From: Candidatus Sericytochromatia bacterium S15B-MN24 CBMW_12
Lineage (GTDB): Bacteria > Cyanobacteriota > Sericytochromatia > S15B-MN24 > UBA4093
DNA: 54,806 nucleotides
NCBI GenBank assembly: GCA_002083825.1
Contig: DAZV01000016.1
Location: forward strand, 17,696-72,501
Direction of reading: 5' to 3'
Below are positions 1 to 8,822 of this stretch, in pieces (within the stretch, counting starts at the first letter, position 1; each line of letters begins with the position of its first letter). The notes beneath the pieces are model-generated. The model was not told the DNA's origin, made no database searches, and saw only the letters and a list, made by a program, of their open reading frames with translations. Position numbers and translations under genes: made by a program.

Positions 1-47
1 AGGCGAGCCTCCCGCCCGTTTCCTTTACCTGCTCGACGGGTAGGTTC

Positions 48-67
48 CGGGTAGGGCGTCCTACCCG
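48..67 (+). promoter_or_regulatory. Leader hairpin before the HD-GYP gene
   Basis: Perfect 8-bp stem CGGGTAGG/CCTACCCG with a GCGT loop, ending 12 nt before the ATG at 80. It could be the end of an upstream terminator or a leader structure. There is no U-tract, so the role is open. Confidence 0.4.
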
Positions 68-79
68 CCGCAGGGGATC

Positions 80-1684
80 ATGATCGACCAACTGACCCAC
101 TGGAAAGCGCTGGCCAAGCTTCCCGCCGATCTCGAGGCGCTCGCCGACTTCGAGGAAAAACTCGATCGCATCTATTCCCTCGCGCGCTCCCTGCTGAACG
201 CCGAGCGCGCCCATTTCTTCGCCATCGATCGCCCCATGGCCGAGCTCTCGGCCCCCGGCCGCAACCAGCTCCCCTTCTTCGAGTACCTGGCGCTGCAGCG
301 TCACCCCGTGCTGGTCCAGGAGGGCGAACTCGCCCTCGACGCCTTGCCGCCCGAAATAGCGGACTGGCGATTCCCGACCCTGCTCTTCATTCCCCTGATA
401 GCCCAGGAAACAGCCCTCGGGGTGCTGAGTATCGGGAGCAGTTCCGAGCGGGATTATTCTCCCGGGGAAGAAGCCCTGCTGGCGGCCTTCGTTCCGCTGC
501 TCACCAGCGTGGCCGAGGCGGAGACCCTCCGGCGAAACATGCGGCGCCAGCACACCCACTCCACGTTCCTGGCCGAGTTCGACGCCGCGATCCTCAAGCC
601 CGAGATCACGGAGGTCCTGGGGACCACCGCGACCCTGGTTCGCGAAGGCTTGCAGGTCGAGCGCACGCTCATCTTCACCCGCAAGGGCCCCAAGCGGAAT
701 CTCGAGGTCGCGGCCGCAGCCGGTTGCCCCTACGCCATGTCGGGTAAGCTCGCCGATCATGCTTGCGGTCGGATCGCCCGCGAAGTGGCCGAAAGCCCCA
801 AGACCCAGACCCTCAACGCGGAAGCGATTCAACAGCGGATCGGAGGCGACCCTCATGGCCTCTGTATCGAACGGCAGGTCGTCGCCCTTCCCATCGCGAC
901 CTCCCAGCAGTTCTACGGGGTCCTGCAGGTTTACAACAAGGTCAGCGGCGAGGACTTCACGACGTCCGAGGTCAGGCTGCTCCAGGAAATCGCAGCCAAG
1001 CTCGCCCTCGCCATGGCCAACGTCGAGTTGTACGCGGAGCTTCAGCAGGCGGCGCTCGAGACCATCAAGTCGCTGGCGCGCGCGCTCGACAGCAAGGACA
1101 AGTACACCGCCAACCATTCCGAGAACGTCGCGCAGTACGGCTTTCTCATCGCCTGCAAGATGGGCCTGCCCTTCGAGCAGTGCGAAAGGATCAAGCTCGC
1201 GGGAATCCTTCACGACGTGGGAAAGATCGGAATTCCCGACGCCATCCTCAACAAGCCGGGGCGGCTCACCGACGAGGAATTCGCCATCATCAAGCAACAT
1301 CCCGGCAAGGGCTACCGCATCCTGGAACCCTACAAGAGCCTGCGAGACGTCGCCGATGCCGCCTGCTCCCACCACGAACGCTGGGACGGCGCGGGGTATC
1401 CCCGCAAGCTCAAAGGCGAGGCCATTCCGCTCGGGGGCAGGATTCTCGGCCTGGCGGACGCGTTCGATACCCTCACCAGCGATCGCAACTATCGTCCCCG
1501 GGTCGACATGGCCTGGGCGCTCGAGGAGATGCACCGCTGTGCCGGTAACCACTTCGATCCCCGGGTCGTCGAGGCCTTCTTCCTGGCCCTCGCGGACCTG
1601 GGCCCGGTCGACCTCAACAAGAACGCACTGCCTGACCGGGAGAGCCTCCTCGAGCGAGCCGCCACCGTTTCTTTTAGTTCGTGA
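80..1684 (+). CDS. GAF-GAF-HD-GYP protein, putative cyclic-di-GMP phosphodiesterase
   Basis: A 534-aa cytoplasmic signalling protein. Two GAF-like sensory regions lie at about 25-145 and 165-318, followed by an HD-GYP domain at about 325-505. The metal-binding HD is in HDVGKIGIPD (378-387), the next ligands are in HHERWDGAGYP (431-441), and the GYP triplet is intact at 439-441. HD-GYP enzymes hydrolyse c-di-GMP, so this is probably an active phosphodiesterase tuned by GAF ligands. No membrane segment or GGDEF domain is visible. The start is ATG with a weak AGGGG site only 3 nt upstream. The 3' end overlaps the convergent lipoprotein gene by 11 bp. Confidence 0.92.
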   Translation: MIDQLTHWKALAKLPADLEALADFEEKLDRIYSLARSLLNAERAHFFAIDRPMAELSAPGRNQLPFFEYLALQRHPVLVQEGELALDALPPEIADWRFPTLLFIPLIAQETALGVLSIGSSSERDYSPGEEALLAAFVPLLTSVAEAETLRRNMRRQHTHSTFLAEFDAAILKPEITEVLGTTATLVREGLQVERTLIFTRKGPKRNLEVAAAAGCPYAMSGKLADHACGRIAREVAESPKTQTLNAEAIQQRIGGDPHGLCIERQVVALPIATSQQFYGVLQVYNKVSGEDFTTSEVRLLQEIAAKLALAMANVELYAELQQAALETIKSLARALDSKDKYTANHSENVAQYGFLIACKMGLPFEQCERIKLAGILHDVGKIGIPDAILNKPGRLTDEEFAIIKQHPGKGYRILEPYKSLRDVADAACSHHERWDGAGYPRKLKGEAIPLGGRILGLADAFDTLTSDRNYRPRVDMAWALEEMHRCAGNHFDPRVVEAFFLALADLGPVDLNKNALPDRESLLERAATVSFSS

Positions 1685-2411
1685 ACACCTGAGTGAGGTA
1701 GACCCTTCCATTACCGGGATTCCGGTAGACGCCGATCCCGGTGCGCCCGTAATTGGCGTTCTGGATGTTCTTGCGGTGGCCTTCGGAATTCATCCAGCCA
1801 TCAAACGCGGCCCTAGCGGCTCGATCGACCGGATAGGTATTGTAGGCGATGTTCTCGCCCGCCGTCGTGTAGCTGATTCCCACGGACCTCATGCGATCGA
1901 AGGGCGACTTCCCGTCCGGATTGGTATGATCGAAGAAGTTTCGCGCGGCCATGTCCAGGGAGTGCGCCCTCGCGACATCCCGCCGCATGGTTTCCATGGC
2001 GAGCGCCTTGGCCCCGACCTTGGCGCGCTCCTCGTTGACCATCTGCAAGATAGCCTCTTCCAGCTGGCCCAGGAACTGCGAATCGCCGACCGGCGGAGCC
2101 GTGGGTTGCGTAGGCGCGGGTTGCGGCGGCGCGGGAGTCGGATAACCAGGAGCCGGAGTGGGGCTGGGGTTCCAGGGAGGCGCCGGCGTACTTGGCACGG
2201 GAACCGGCTGCTGCGCGGGCGGCGGGAGCATCGTGAAGTCGGGAGCCTGGGAAGGTGGCTGCTCGCGATAGGCCGGCGGTCCTAACTCCCCGAAGTCCCC
2301 GTCGAAAGATCCCGGGACAGAACCGGGGAAAGTGCTGGGATATCCGGCACCGCAGCCCGTCAAGACGACCAGGGTTCCGATCGTGGAAGCCATCAATTGA
2401 AAACGACGCAT
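1674..2411 (-). CDS. CAP/SCP-domain lipoprotein
   Basis: A 245-aa exported protein. The ATG at 2411 is chosen because AAGGAGG lies just upstream (2423-2429); an upstream in-frame extension is less likely. Residues 1-20 are a lipoprotein signal ending in LTGC, with the lipidated Cys at 20. A Pro-rich linker (about 45-110) follows, then a bacterial CAP/SCP (YkwD-like) domain at about 120-245. That domain has the family signatures AHSLDM, AGENIA and GHRKNI, containing the His/Glu/His cavity residues. CAP proteins are secreted and their bacterial biochemical role is poorly known. Its end overlaps the convergent HD-GYP gene. Confidence 0.9.
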   Translation of the reverse strand: MRRFQLMASTIGTLVVLTGCGAGYPSTFPGSVPGSFDGDFGELGPPAYREQPPSQAPDFTMLPPPAQQPVPVPSTPAPPWNPSPTPAPGYPTPAPPQPAPTQPTAPPVGDSQFLGQLEEAILQMVNEERAKVGAKALAMETMRRDVARAHSLDMAARNFFDHTNPDGKSPFDRMRSVGISYTTAGENIAYNTYPVDRAARAAFDGWMNSEGHRKNIQNANYGRTGIGVYRNPGNGRVYLTQVFTN

Positions 2412-2530
2412 GGACAAGGGTTCCTCCTTTTTCAAAGCTGAACCATTGTTCCCCCGGTGCTTGGCCGTTGTGTTTCGGTGCTGTTTAGGCACTATTAAAT
2501 GCCCCGGGGAAGGAAACCATAGCCATGAAC

Positions 2531-2561
2531 GTCGAAGGCGCCGGAATCCGGCGCCTTCGAC
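2531..2561 (-). terminator. 14-bp hairpin after rnj, no U-tract
   Basis: A perfect inverted repeat (GTCGAAGGCGCCGG, loop AAT, complement) lies about 80 nt past the rnj stop. No T-run follows on either strand. It may be a factor-assisted terminator, a barrier or an RNA 3' stabiliser. Confidence 0.5.
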
Positions 2562-2566
2562 AGTTC

Positions 2567-2645
2567 TTAGAGCAAAGCTCGTTACGGCGTTCTCTCGCGG
2601 TCCTAATCAACAGCCGCCGGCGCTAATCAACAGCCGCTGGCGCTA
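2567..2645 (-). repeat. 79-bp stop-codon repeat, copy A
   Basis: Matches copy B (9188-9266) at 78 of 79 positions; the difference is T/C at 2604. Read on the minus strand it begins with the TAG stop of rnj, contains two 20-bp tandem units (TAGCGCCRGCGGCTGTTGAT) and ends with GAGC-AAA-GCTC, a tiny hairpin. It lies between rnj and the 14-bp hairpin at 2531. Confidence 0.95.
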
Positions 2646-4355
2646 AACGGGTTGGGTTGCGGTGGGTACTCCGGCCGAGCGAACCACCTGGACCATCGCG
2701 AGGATGGCGGGGCGCCGGCGGGTCCGATCGTAGAAGAAGCGGCCGACATCCTCGGTCATCCGGCGCTTCAGGGCGCCCGAGGTCAGAAGCCCTTCGTCCC
2801 TGGCTCGCCCCAGCGAGACGACGATGGCTTCGCGGGCCGCGTCGACGAGCTCCTCGAATTCGTCCTCGTGAACGAAGCCCTGGCTGAGCAGTTCGGGACC
2901 GTCAAGGATGTAACCGTCCTCGTCGACGGTGACCACGGCGGAGATCACGCCGTCGTTGGCGAGGGTCTTGCGGTCCTTGAGCACGCCGAGCCCGACTCCG
3001 AGCGCGGATCCGTCCACCAGCACCGGCTCGGCGTTGAAGTGGCCAACGACCTTGCAGGTCTTGGGGGTGAACTCCAGGATGTCTCCGTTGGTGGGGATCA
3101 GGATGTTGGCGGAGTCGATGCCCACCGACTGAGCCAGTTCGGCGTGGCGAATCAGGTGGCGCTCCTCGCCGTGGATGGGCACGAAGAATTTCGGCTTGGT
3201 GAGCACGAGCATGATCCGGAGTTCTTCGCGGCTGGCGTGACCGGAAACGTGCTTGGTCGCACCGGGGGCCGTCGAGCGCGAGGTCTCGTAGACCACGTGG
3301 GCGCCGCTACCGAAGAGCTTGTTGATCACGCGCGAGACGGTCCGCTCGTTGCCGGGGATGGGGATGGCCGACAAGATCACGGTATCGCCCGCCAGCACGT
3401 TGATGTGCTTGTGCTGGTGGTTGGCGATTCGGGTCAGACCACTGGTGGGTTCGCCCTGCGATCCGGTCGTGACGATGACCACCTGGTCGTGAGGTAGGCT
3501 GGTGGCCTCGTCGATCTTGATGAGGAGGCCTTCGGGCACGTTGAGGAAGCCGTGCTTGCGGGCCTGCTCCGAGGTCTTCACGAGGGATCGGCCGACGAGC
3601 GCCACCTTTCGGCCGTACTTCAGGGCGAGGTTGCAGAAGATCTGGACCCGGTGAACGTTGGAGGCGAAGGTCGAGACGATGATCCGGTTCTTGGCGGTGG
3701 CGAAGGCGCCGTCGAGTCCCATTTCCACCATGCGCTCCGAGGGGGTGAAGCCCTCACGGGTGGCGTTGGTGGAGTCCGAGAGCAAGAGCAGGACGCCCTT
3801 TTCACCGAGTTCGGCGAACTTGTAAAAGTCGAAGTGCTGCCCGTCGATCGGGGTCTGGTCCATCTTCCAGTCGCCGGTGTAGATGATGGTGCCGGCGGGG
3901 GTGTGAACGGCGATCGAGCAGGCATCCGGGATCGAGTGGGTCACGCGGATGTACTCGACCTGGCAGCCGCCGGCCTCCACGATGTCGCGGGGGTTGACCA
4001 CGTGAATGGGGAACTTGCCGCGGATGGAGGCGTGCTCCTTCAGCTTGGCCTCGATGAGGCCCGCGGTGAGCGGGGTCGCGTAGATGGGCACGACGACCGA
4101 CAGCTTCTTCAAGAGGAAGGGCAAGCCCCCGATATGGTCCTCATGGCCGTGTGAGATGTAGATGCCCCGCAGGTTCTGCTGGTTTTCCAGCACGACCGAG
4201 TAGTCGGGCAGGACCAGGTCGACCCCGAACATCTCCTCGGTCGGGAAGGCGAAGCCGCAATCGAGGATCAGGAAGTCCGAACCGGAGCGGATGGCCCACA
4301 TGTTCTTCCCGATTTCCCCGGTTCCTCCGAGGGGCAGTACTTGAACGTTCTCCAA
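2643..4355 (-). CDS. rnj: Ribonuclease J
   Basis: A 570-aa metallo-beta-lactamase/beta-CASP nuclease that degrades and matures RNA with 5'-exo and endo activity. The zinc motif HGHEDH is at 69-74, GDWKMD follows, and the C-terminal RNase J domain is present. The start chosen is TTG at 4355, because GGAGG (inside the end of dapA) sits 6 nt upstream and the product then begins with the family-typical LPLGGTGEIGKN. An in-frame ATG at 4394 would overlap dapA by 38 nt. It is the last gene of dapB-asd-dapA-rnj, an association also seen in Firmicutes. The stop codon is the first codon of a dispersed repeat. Confidence 0.96.
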   Translation of the reverse strand: MENVQVLPLGGTGEIGKNMWAIRSGSDFLILDCGFAFPTEEMFGVDLVLPDYSVVLENQQNLRGIYISHGHEDHIGGLPFLLKKLSVVVPIYATPLTAGLIEAKLKEHASIRGKFPIHVVNPRDIVEAGGCQVEYIRVTHSIPDACSIAVHTPAGTIIYTGDWKMDQTPIDGQHFDFYKFAELGEKGVLLLLSDSTNATREGFTPSERMVEMGLDGAFATAKNRIIVSTFASNVHRVQIFCNLALKYGRKVALVGRSLVKTSEQARKHGFLNVPEGLLIKIDEATSLPHDQVVIVTTGSQGEPTSGLTRIANHQHKHINVLAGDTVILSAIPIPGNERTVSRVINKLFGSGAHVVYETSRSTAPGATKHVSGHASREELRIMLVLTKPKFFVPIHGEERHLIRHAELAQSVGIDSANILIPTNGDILEFTPKTCKVVGHFNAEPVLVDGSALGVGLGVLKDRKTLANDGVISAVVTVDEDGYILDGPELLSQGFVHEDEFEELVDAAREAIVVSLGRARDEGLLTSGALKRRMTEDVGRFFYDRTRRRPAILAMVQVVRSAGVPTATQPV

Positions 4356-4356
4356 A

Positions 4357-5256
4357 TCAAACCTCCGCTGGGGCCTTGACGAGGCCCAGGTCATGCATCA
4401 TCCCCGCGAGCCGACGGCGTTCGTCCGCCGAGAGCTCCACGAGGGGCAGGCGCAAGCCCCCCACCGGCAGGCCCATCATCGAGAGGGCCTCCTTGACCGG
4501 TGCGGGGGACGGCGCCAAGAACAATCCGTTGAATAGATCCCAGAGCCGGAAATGAATCCGGCGGGCTTCCTCCCAGTCCCCGCGCAAGGTGGCGTTCACC
4601 ATGGCCTGCATCTCGTTGCCGACCACGTGGGCGGCCACGGAGATAACGCCGTAGCCGCCAATGGCGAGCATCGGGAGGGTGAGGGAGTCGTTGCCCGAAT
4701 AGAGCAAGAAGCTCTCGGGCGTCACCTTCCGAAAGTCGGAAGCGACGTCCAGACTCGCTGACGAGTCCTTGAGGCCCACGATGTTGGAGACCTGCGCAAG
4801 CCTGCGCAGGGTCTCGGGGGCGATCGCCACCCCGGTTCGGGGCGGGTGATTATACAAGATTATCGGCAGCCGAGTCGACTCGGCAACCGTCCGGAAGTGC
4901 CGGTACAGCCCTTCCTGACTCGGCTTGTTGTAGTAGGGCGAGATCAGCAGGATGCCGTCGCAGCCGAGCTGCTCCGCTTCGCGCGTCAACACCGCCGTGG
5001 CTGCGGTATCGTTGGATCCCGTTCCCGCGATTACCGTCCCCTTGCCCCGGGCCGCCTCGACGACCGCGCCGAACATGGCCAGCTTCTCGTCGTGCGTCAA
5101 CGTGGGCGATTCGCCGGTCGTCCCCACCACCACGATGCCGTCCGAACCATGGTCGAGCAGGTGCATCGCGAGCCGTTTGGCCTGGGGGATGTCAACGCAC
5201 CCTTCCGCATCGAAGGGGGTCGCCATGGCGGTCAGAACGCGGCCGAAGGTTTTCAT
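4357..5256 (-). CDS. dapA: 4-hydroxy-tetrahydrodipicolinate synthase
   Basis: A 299-aa TIM-barrel aldolase condensing pyruvate with aspartate semialdehyde, the first committed step of lysine/DAP synthesis. Visible are GTTGES (45-50), the Tyr of YNHPPRTG (Y135) and the Schiff-base Lys in GLKDSS (K163). AAGGAG at 5263-5268 is followed by TTG-ATG-ATG. The second ATG (5256) has the best spacing (6 nt), and 5259 is possible. The next gene, rnj, starts 2 nt after its stop and uses a ribosome site inside dapA, so the two are probably translationally coupled. Confidence 0.97.
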   Translation of the reverse strand: MKTFGRVLTAMATPFDAEGCVDIPQAKRLAMHLLDHGSDGIVVVGTTGESPTLTHDEKLAMFGAVVEAARGKGTVIAGTGSNDTAATAVLTREAEQLGCDGILLISPYYNKPSQEGLYRHFRTVAESTRLPIILYNHPPRTGVAIAPETLRRLAQVSNIVGLKDSSASLDVASDFRKVTPESFLLYSGNDSLTLPMLAIGGYGVISVAAHVVGNEMQAMVNATLRGDWEEARRIHFRLWDLFNGLFLAPSPAPVKEALSMMGLPVGGLRLPLVELSADERRRLAGMMHDLGLVKAPAEV

Positions 5257-5319
5257 CATCAACTCCTTGAGTCATTCCATCTTCTCACCTTTGGCGGACG
5301 GAGTCCACCAAGAGGCGCG

Positions 5320-6372
5320 CTACGACTGAGGATCAGCAGCCACCGCGTGGCGACGAACCCCCAGGAGTCCGCGCCGATCCAGCTCCTCGGCGATCTGGAC
5401 GGCGTTGAGGGCAGCACCCTTTCGAAGGTTGTCGCCCACCACCCAGAAGTTGATCGCGTGCGGATGCGAGACGTCCCCGCGAATCCGGCCGACCAGCACC
5501 TCGTCGATGCCCGCGGCGTCCGTCGGCTGCGGGTAGATCGAGGCCCGAGGGTCATCCATCAAGCGCACGCCGGGAGCCGTCGCGAGGGTCCCTCGAACGT
5601 CGTCCGGCGAGACCGCCCGGTCGAACTCCACGTTCACCGTCATCGCATGACCCACCTCGACCGGCACCCGCACACAGGTTCCCGAAATTCTCAGCTCCGG
5701 CTGGCCCAAGATCTTGCGCGTCTCGTGGGTGAACTTCATCTCTTCCTTGGTGTAGCCGGACTCCAGGAAGGAGTCGATCTGGGGAATCACGTTGAAGGCG
5801 ATGGGCTTGGAAAGCGCCGACGGGGCAAGATCCTCGCCCCGCAACCGGGCCGAGGTCTGCGCCCGAAGCTCGTCGACAGCTTCCTTGCCGGCACCCGACA
5901 CCGACTGGTAAGTCGAGACGAGAACCCGCTCGATGGCGAAGCGCCTGCGCAGGGGAGCGAGGGCCATCAAGAGGATGGCCGTCGAGCAGTTGGGATTGGC
6001 GATGATGCCATGGTGGCCCTCCAGGGCCTCCGGATTGATCTCCGGGATCACCAGCGGCACCCGCGGATCCATGCGGAAGTGGGAGGTATTGTCGATCACC
6101 AGGGCCCCGCGCTTCACCGCCTCGGGTGCCAGCACCGCGCTCACCGAACCGCCGGCCGACGCCAGCACGACGTCCACCCCCTCGAAAGCCTCGGGACACG
6201 CCAGTTCTACCGTGAAGGTCCGCCCCTTGCAAGTCAAGGTCCTCCCCACGGAGCGCTCGGAGGCGAGCAGCGTGATCCGCTCGGCGGGAAAGTTCCGCTC
6301 CAGTAGCGTCGCCAGCATCTCCTGCCCGACCATGCCCGTGGCACCGAGGATGGCGACGTGATAACGGTTCAA
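5320..6372 (-). CDS. asd: Aspartate-semialdehyde dehydrogenase
   Basis: A 350-aa NADP-dependent enzyme reducing aspartyl phosphate for the DAP, threonine and methionine branches. The N-terminal NADP motif is GATGMVGQ (10-17). The nucleophilic Cys is in NPNCST (C129), and the acid/base His is in VGHAM (H242). The start is TTG at 6372, supported by AAGGAGG a few nt upstream and the family-typical N-terminus; no in-frame ATG is better placed. It lies between dapB and dapA in the operon. The short space to dapB is occupied by a GC-rich direct repeat pair. Confidence 0.96.
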   Translation of the reverse strand: MNRYHVAILGATGMVGQEMLATLLERNFPAERITLLASERSVGRTLTCKGRTFTVELACPEAFEGVDVVLASAGGSVSAVLAPEAVKRGALVIDNTSHFRMDPRVPLVIPEINPEALEGHHGIIANPNCSTAILLMALAPLRRRFAIERVLVSTYQSVSGAGKEAVDELRAQTSARLRGEDLAPSALSKPIAFNVIPQIDSFLESGYTKEEMKFTHETRKILGQPELRISGTCVRVPVEVGHAMTVNVEFDRAVSPDDVRGTLATAPGVRLMDDPRASIYPQPTDAAGIDEVLVGRIRGDVSHPHAINFWVVGDNLRKGAALNAVQIAEELDRRGLLGVRRHAVAADPQS

Positions 6373-6391
6373 GGGGACCTCCTTATATTGG

Positions 6392-6424
6392 GCCGCAGGC
6401 GCCAGTTTGAGCCGCAGGCGCTCA
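6392..6424 (-). repeat. Direct repeat pair over the dapB stop
   Basis: GCCGCAGGCGCC (6392-6403) and GCCGCAGGCGCT (6411-6422) recur with a 19-bp period. The pair begins, on the minus strand, on the TGA stop of dapB (6422-6424) and fills most of the dapB-asd gap. The core resembles that in the 79-bp repeat (GCCGCYGGCGCT). Confidence 0.8.
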
Positions 6425-7216
6425 GAGGATATTCTCCAGCCCGTAAACGACATGATCCAGCTCCATGACCTTGCGAACCGAGAGCAGCACGCCCGGCATG
6501 AAGCTCTCCCGGCTGAGGGAATCGTGGCGGATGGTGAGCGTTTGACCGAGCCCACCGAAGATGACCTCCTGGTGGGCGACCAGGCCGGGAAGCCGGATGC
6601 TGTGGACGCGAATGCCTCCCGGGGCCGCCGCCCCGCGGGCGCCCGCGATCACCTCGGTCTCGGGGACGTTGTCCATCCCGAAGGCAGCCCGCGATTCGCG
6701 CATGAGCTCCGCCGTCTTCAGGGCCGTTCCCGAGGGGGCGTCCGCCTTCTGGTTATGGTGAAGCTCCAAGATCTCGGCATCCGCAAAATACTTGGCCGCC
6801 TCCTGGGCGAATTTCATCATCAGGATGGCCCCGATGGCGAAGTTGGGAGCGAGGATCGCTCCCAGTCCCCGCGTCTCGCAGGCATGTCGGATCTCCCGGA
6901 CCTCATGGGGGGTCAGGCCGGTGGTGCCGATCACGGGACGCACCCTCGCCGTGAGGGCCTCCAGGGCATGGCCCGCGGCGGCCTGAGGCGTGGTCACGTC
7001 CACCAGGACGTCCATCTCGACCTCGCAGAGAGCCTGATTGAGAGCCGGGTGGATCGTCAGACCCAGGGGGCCTATTCCCGCCACGATTCCTGCGTCAAGC
7101 CCAGCACGGCCGGGAGAGACGGCGGCAACCAGCGTCATGTCAGGCGCCTGGGCGATCGCCTTCACGATCTCCCGCCCCATCTTCCCCCCCGCGCCCGTCA
7201 CCCCTACCCGTATCAT
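6422..7216 (-). CDS. dapB: 4-hydroxy-tetrahydrodipicolinate reductase
   Basis: A 264-aa NAD(P)H-dependent reductase, the second committed step of DAP/lysine synthesis. GAGGKMG (8-14) is the nucleotide loop, GTTG lies at 97-100, and the signature HHNQKADAPSGTA (153-165) carries the catalytic His153 and Lys157. Start is ATG at 7216 behind AGGAGG. It is the first gene of the dapB-asd-dapA-rnj operon on this strand. No convincing promoter is visible upstream. Confidence 0.97.
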   Translation of the reverse strand: MIRVGVTGAGGKMGREIVKAIAQAPDMTLVAAVSPGRAGLDAGIVAGIGPLGLTIHPALNQALCEVEMDVLVDVTTPQAAAGHALEALTARVRPVIGTTGLTPHEVREIRHACETRGLGAILAPNFAIGAILMMKFAQEAAKYFADAEILELHHNQKADAPSGTALKTAELMRESRAAFGMDNVPETEVIAGARGAAAPGGIRVHSIRLPGLVAHQEVIFGGLGQTLTIRHDSLSRESFMPGVLLSVRKVMELDHVVYGLENIL

Positions 7217-7324
7217 TCATGCCTCCTGAAATGGGCCATTCCTTACTCGATGATACACCATGACCCGCCTGCTTCTCGTCAGCCTCCGGGACAATTCCCC
7301 GCCGATCCGGCCAACGCATTCCTT

Positions 7325-7360
7325 ATCATCATCCATTTCTTCATCATCATCCATTTCTTC
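7325..7360. repeat. Perfect 18-bp tandem duplication
   Basis: The unit ATCATCATCCATTTCTTC is repeated twice head to tail in the 216-bp divergent gap between dapB and the gene at 7433. It is one of many short tandem duplications in this window. Confidence 0.95.
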
Positions 7361-7432
7361 GAATCGGGACGAGATCGCGCCGAAGCTGGGAATAAGATCC
7401 CTAGCATCGTCGCCGCATTGTAGGAGTTACGC

Positions 7433-8806
7433 ATGAGCCTAGACATGATCCAATCCTTTGTCCGGCGCGCCACGGGCCCCCTTAATCAAAAGCTGGCCCA
7501 GATGATGGCCCCCGTCGCGGCCGAACCGAGCGCGAGCAAAAGTCCCGCTCAAGATCAGGCTCAACTTCAGAAGAACCCCGAGGCTCGCTACGGAGCGTAC
7601 GCCAACAACGCGCCCAGTTCCGGCATCCGCCAACTCAGGATCGTCAATCCCGCCACCCGGAAAATCACCGTCATCCGCTTGCAACGGCCCCTAAGCCAAC
7701 AGGCCTTCGCCGAACTCCAGAACCGCCTCAAGCAGAACCAAAGCTTATCGTCGATCGTGCGGTTCCTCCGCGATCAACAATCTAACAACCCGTCGCCCGT
7801 GACTCCGCCTCGGCCCCCGATCGCGCCCAAGCCTCCCGAGACGTCCCAGGATCCGGTGACGCCTCAGCCTCCGGTGACGCCTCAGGATCCGGTGGCGCCC
7901 CAGCCTCCGGCCACAGGCGGAGAGGCGACGCGTCAAGCCAAGATCGACCGAGTCCGCCAGAACCTCTCTCCCCAGGCCCAGACGGCTTTCCAGCAGCTCG
8001 AAAGCAAGCTGGATGAGACGGATCTCAAGGAGGGAAAGACGCTGCTCGATCATCTGGACGCGCTCGCGAAGGATGGAGTCAATCCGCGCCTCGAACAGCA
8101 AGGCATCAGCACCAAGACGATCCTCTCGGAACTGGTCCAGACCCTCGCCGAACCTGGATCGATTCACCAATCCAACCGCAATTCCTGCGCCGCGACCACG
8201 GTGGAATACTACATGGCGTTCAATCATCCCGCGGAGTTCGCGCGGCTCGCTGGCGGGATAGTCTCACAGGGCCAAGTCGCCGCGGCGAGCGGCAATACCC
8301 TCGCGCTGGATCCGGGATCGGTTCCCAAGGACAGCAGTTCTCGCAGCAATCTCGATCGGATGATCCAGACCACCTTGATGGATCAGTCGAGTCTCGGCGA
8401 TTACAGCAATCAGACCGATCGCCGAAGGAACGGCTCCAGCGGGATGACCCAGCAAGACGTCACCAACCTCATGAATAACCTGACGGCCGGCACGGATGGG
8501 CGGTTCCAGACTCGGGACGCCTCCAACACCTCGGATCTGGTCGGAAAAATCGCTCAAAGCACTCAGAAGGGAATCGAGGTCCCGGTGGGAATTCGCTGGA
8601 ACTCATCCGGCCTGCAGCATAGCTACCACGAACTGCTGGTCACCAAGATCGAGAACGGCATGGTCCACCTTCGCAACCCCTGGGGCGAGGAAGAAAACGG
8701 CCGGATGTTCAACGGACCGAACCGCCAGCTCATCAACGATCAAGGCGGCATCGCCCTGACCATCGCAGAGTTTCAAAATCGACTGGTCCAGGCCAGCCTG
8801 GCCTGA
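7433..8806 (+). CDS. Putative papain-fold (calpain/C39-like) cysteine peptidase, novel family
   Basis: A 457-aa protein I cannot name. The N-terminal 115 residues are basic and Gln-rich, with no signal peptide. Residues about 120-165 are a Pro-rich hexapeptide repeat (QDPVTP/QPPVTP). The C-terminal half has a possible papain-type triad: Cys252 in NRNSCAATTVEYY, His396 or His399 in QHSYHELLV, and Asn415 in VHLRNPWGEE. NPWG after a beta-strand His is the arrangement seen in calpains and C39-like folds. ATG with TAGGAG 6 nt upstream. The following gene encodes a homologue of the His/Asn half. The substrate is unknown. The peptidase fold is an inference from motif order only. Confidence 0.6.
   Translation: MSLDMIQSFVRRATGPLNQKLAQMMAPVAAEPSASKSPAQDQAQLQKNPEARYGAYANNAPSSGIRQLRIVNPATRKITVIRLQRPLSQQAFAELQNRLKQNQSLSSIVRFLRDQQSNNPSPVTPPRPPIAPKPPETSQDPVTPQPPVTPQDPVAPQPPATGGEATRQAKIDRVRQNLSPQAQTAFQQLESKLDETDLKEGKTLLDHLDALAKDGVNPRLEQQGISTKTILSELVQTLAEPGSIHQSNRNSCAATTVEYYMAFNHPAEFARLAGGIVSQGQVAAASGNTLALDPGSVPKDSSSRSNLDRMIQTTLMDQSSLGDYSNQTDRRRNGSSGMTQQDVTNLMNNLTAGTDGRFQTRDASNTSDLVGKIAQSTQKGIEVPVGIRWNSSGLQHSYHELLVTKIENGMVHLRNPWGEEENGRMFNGPNRQLINDQGGIALTIAEFQNRLVQASLA
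7846..7911 (+). repeat. 18-bp in-frame tandem repeat (Pro-rich linker)
   Basis: About 3.5 units of an 18-bp repeat encode alternating QDPVTP and QPPVTP hexapeptides in the linker of the putative peptidase. It is probably an extended spacer between domains. Confidence 0.85.
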
Positions 8807-8822
8807 GGAGAGTAGGGAAACC

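Noticed and set aside
759..2285. A long open frame on the plus strand inside the HD-GYP gene
   Set aside because: It is a GC-driven shadow of the real gene, with low-complexity Arg/Ser/Pro content and no domain.
4356..4394. Upstream ATG (4394) as the rnj start
   Set aside because: It would overlap dapA by 38 nt; TTG at 4355 has a properly spaced GGAGG and gives the normal N-terminus.
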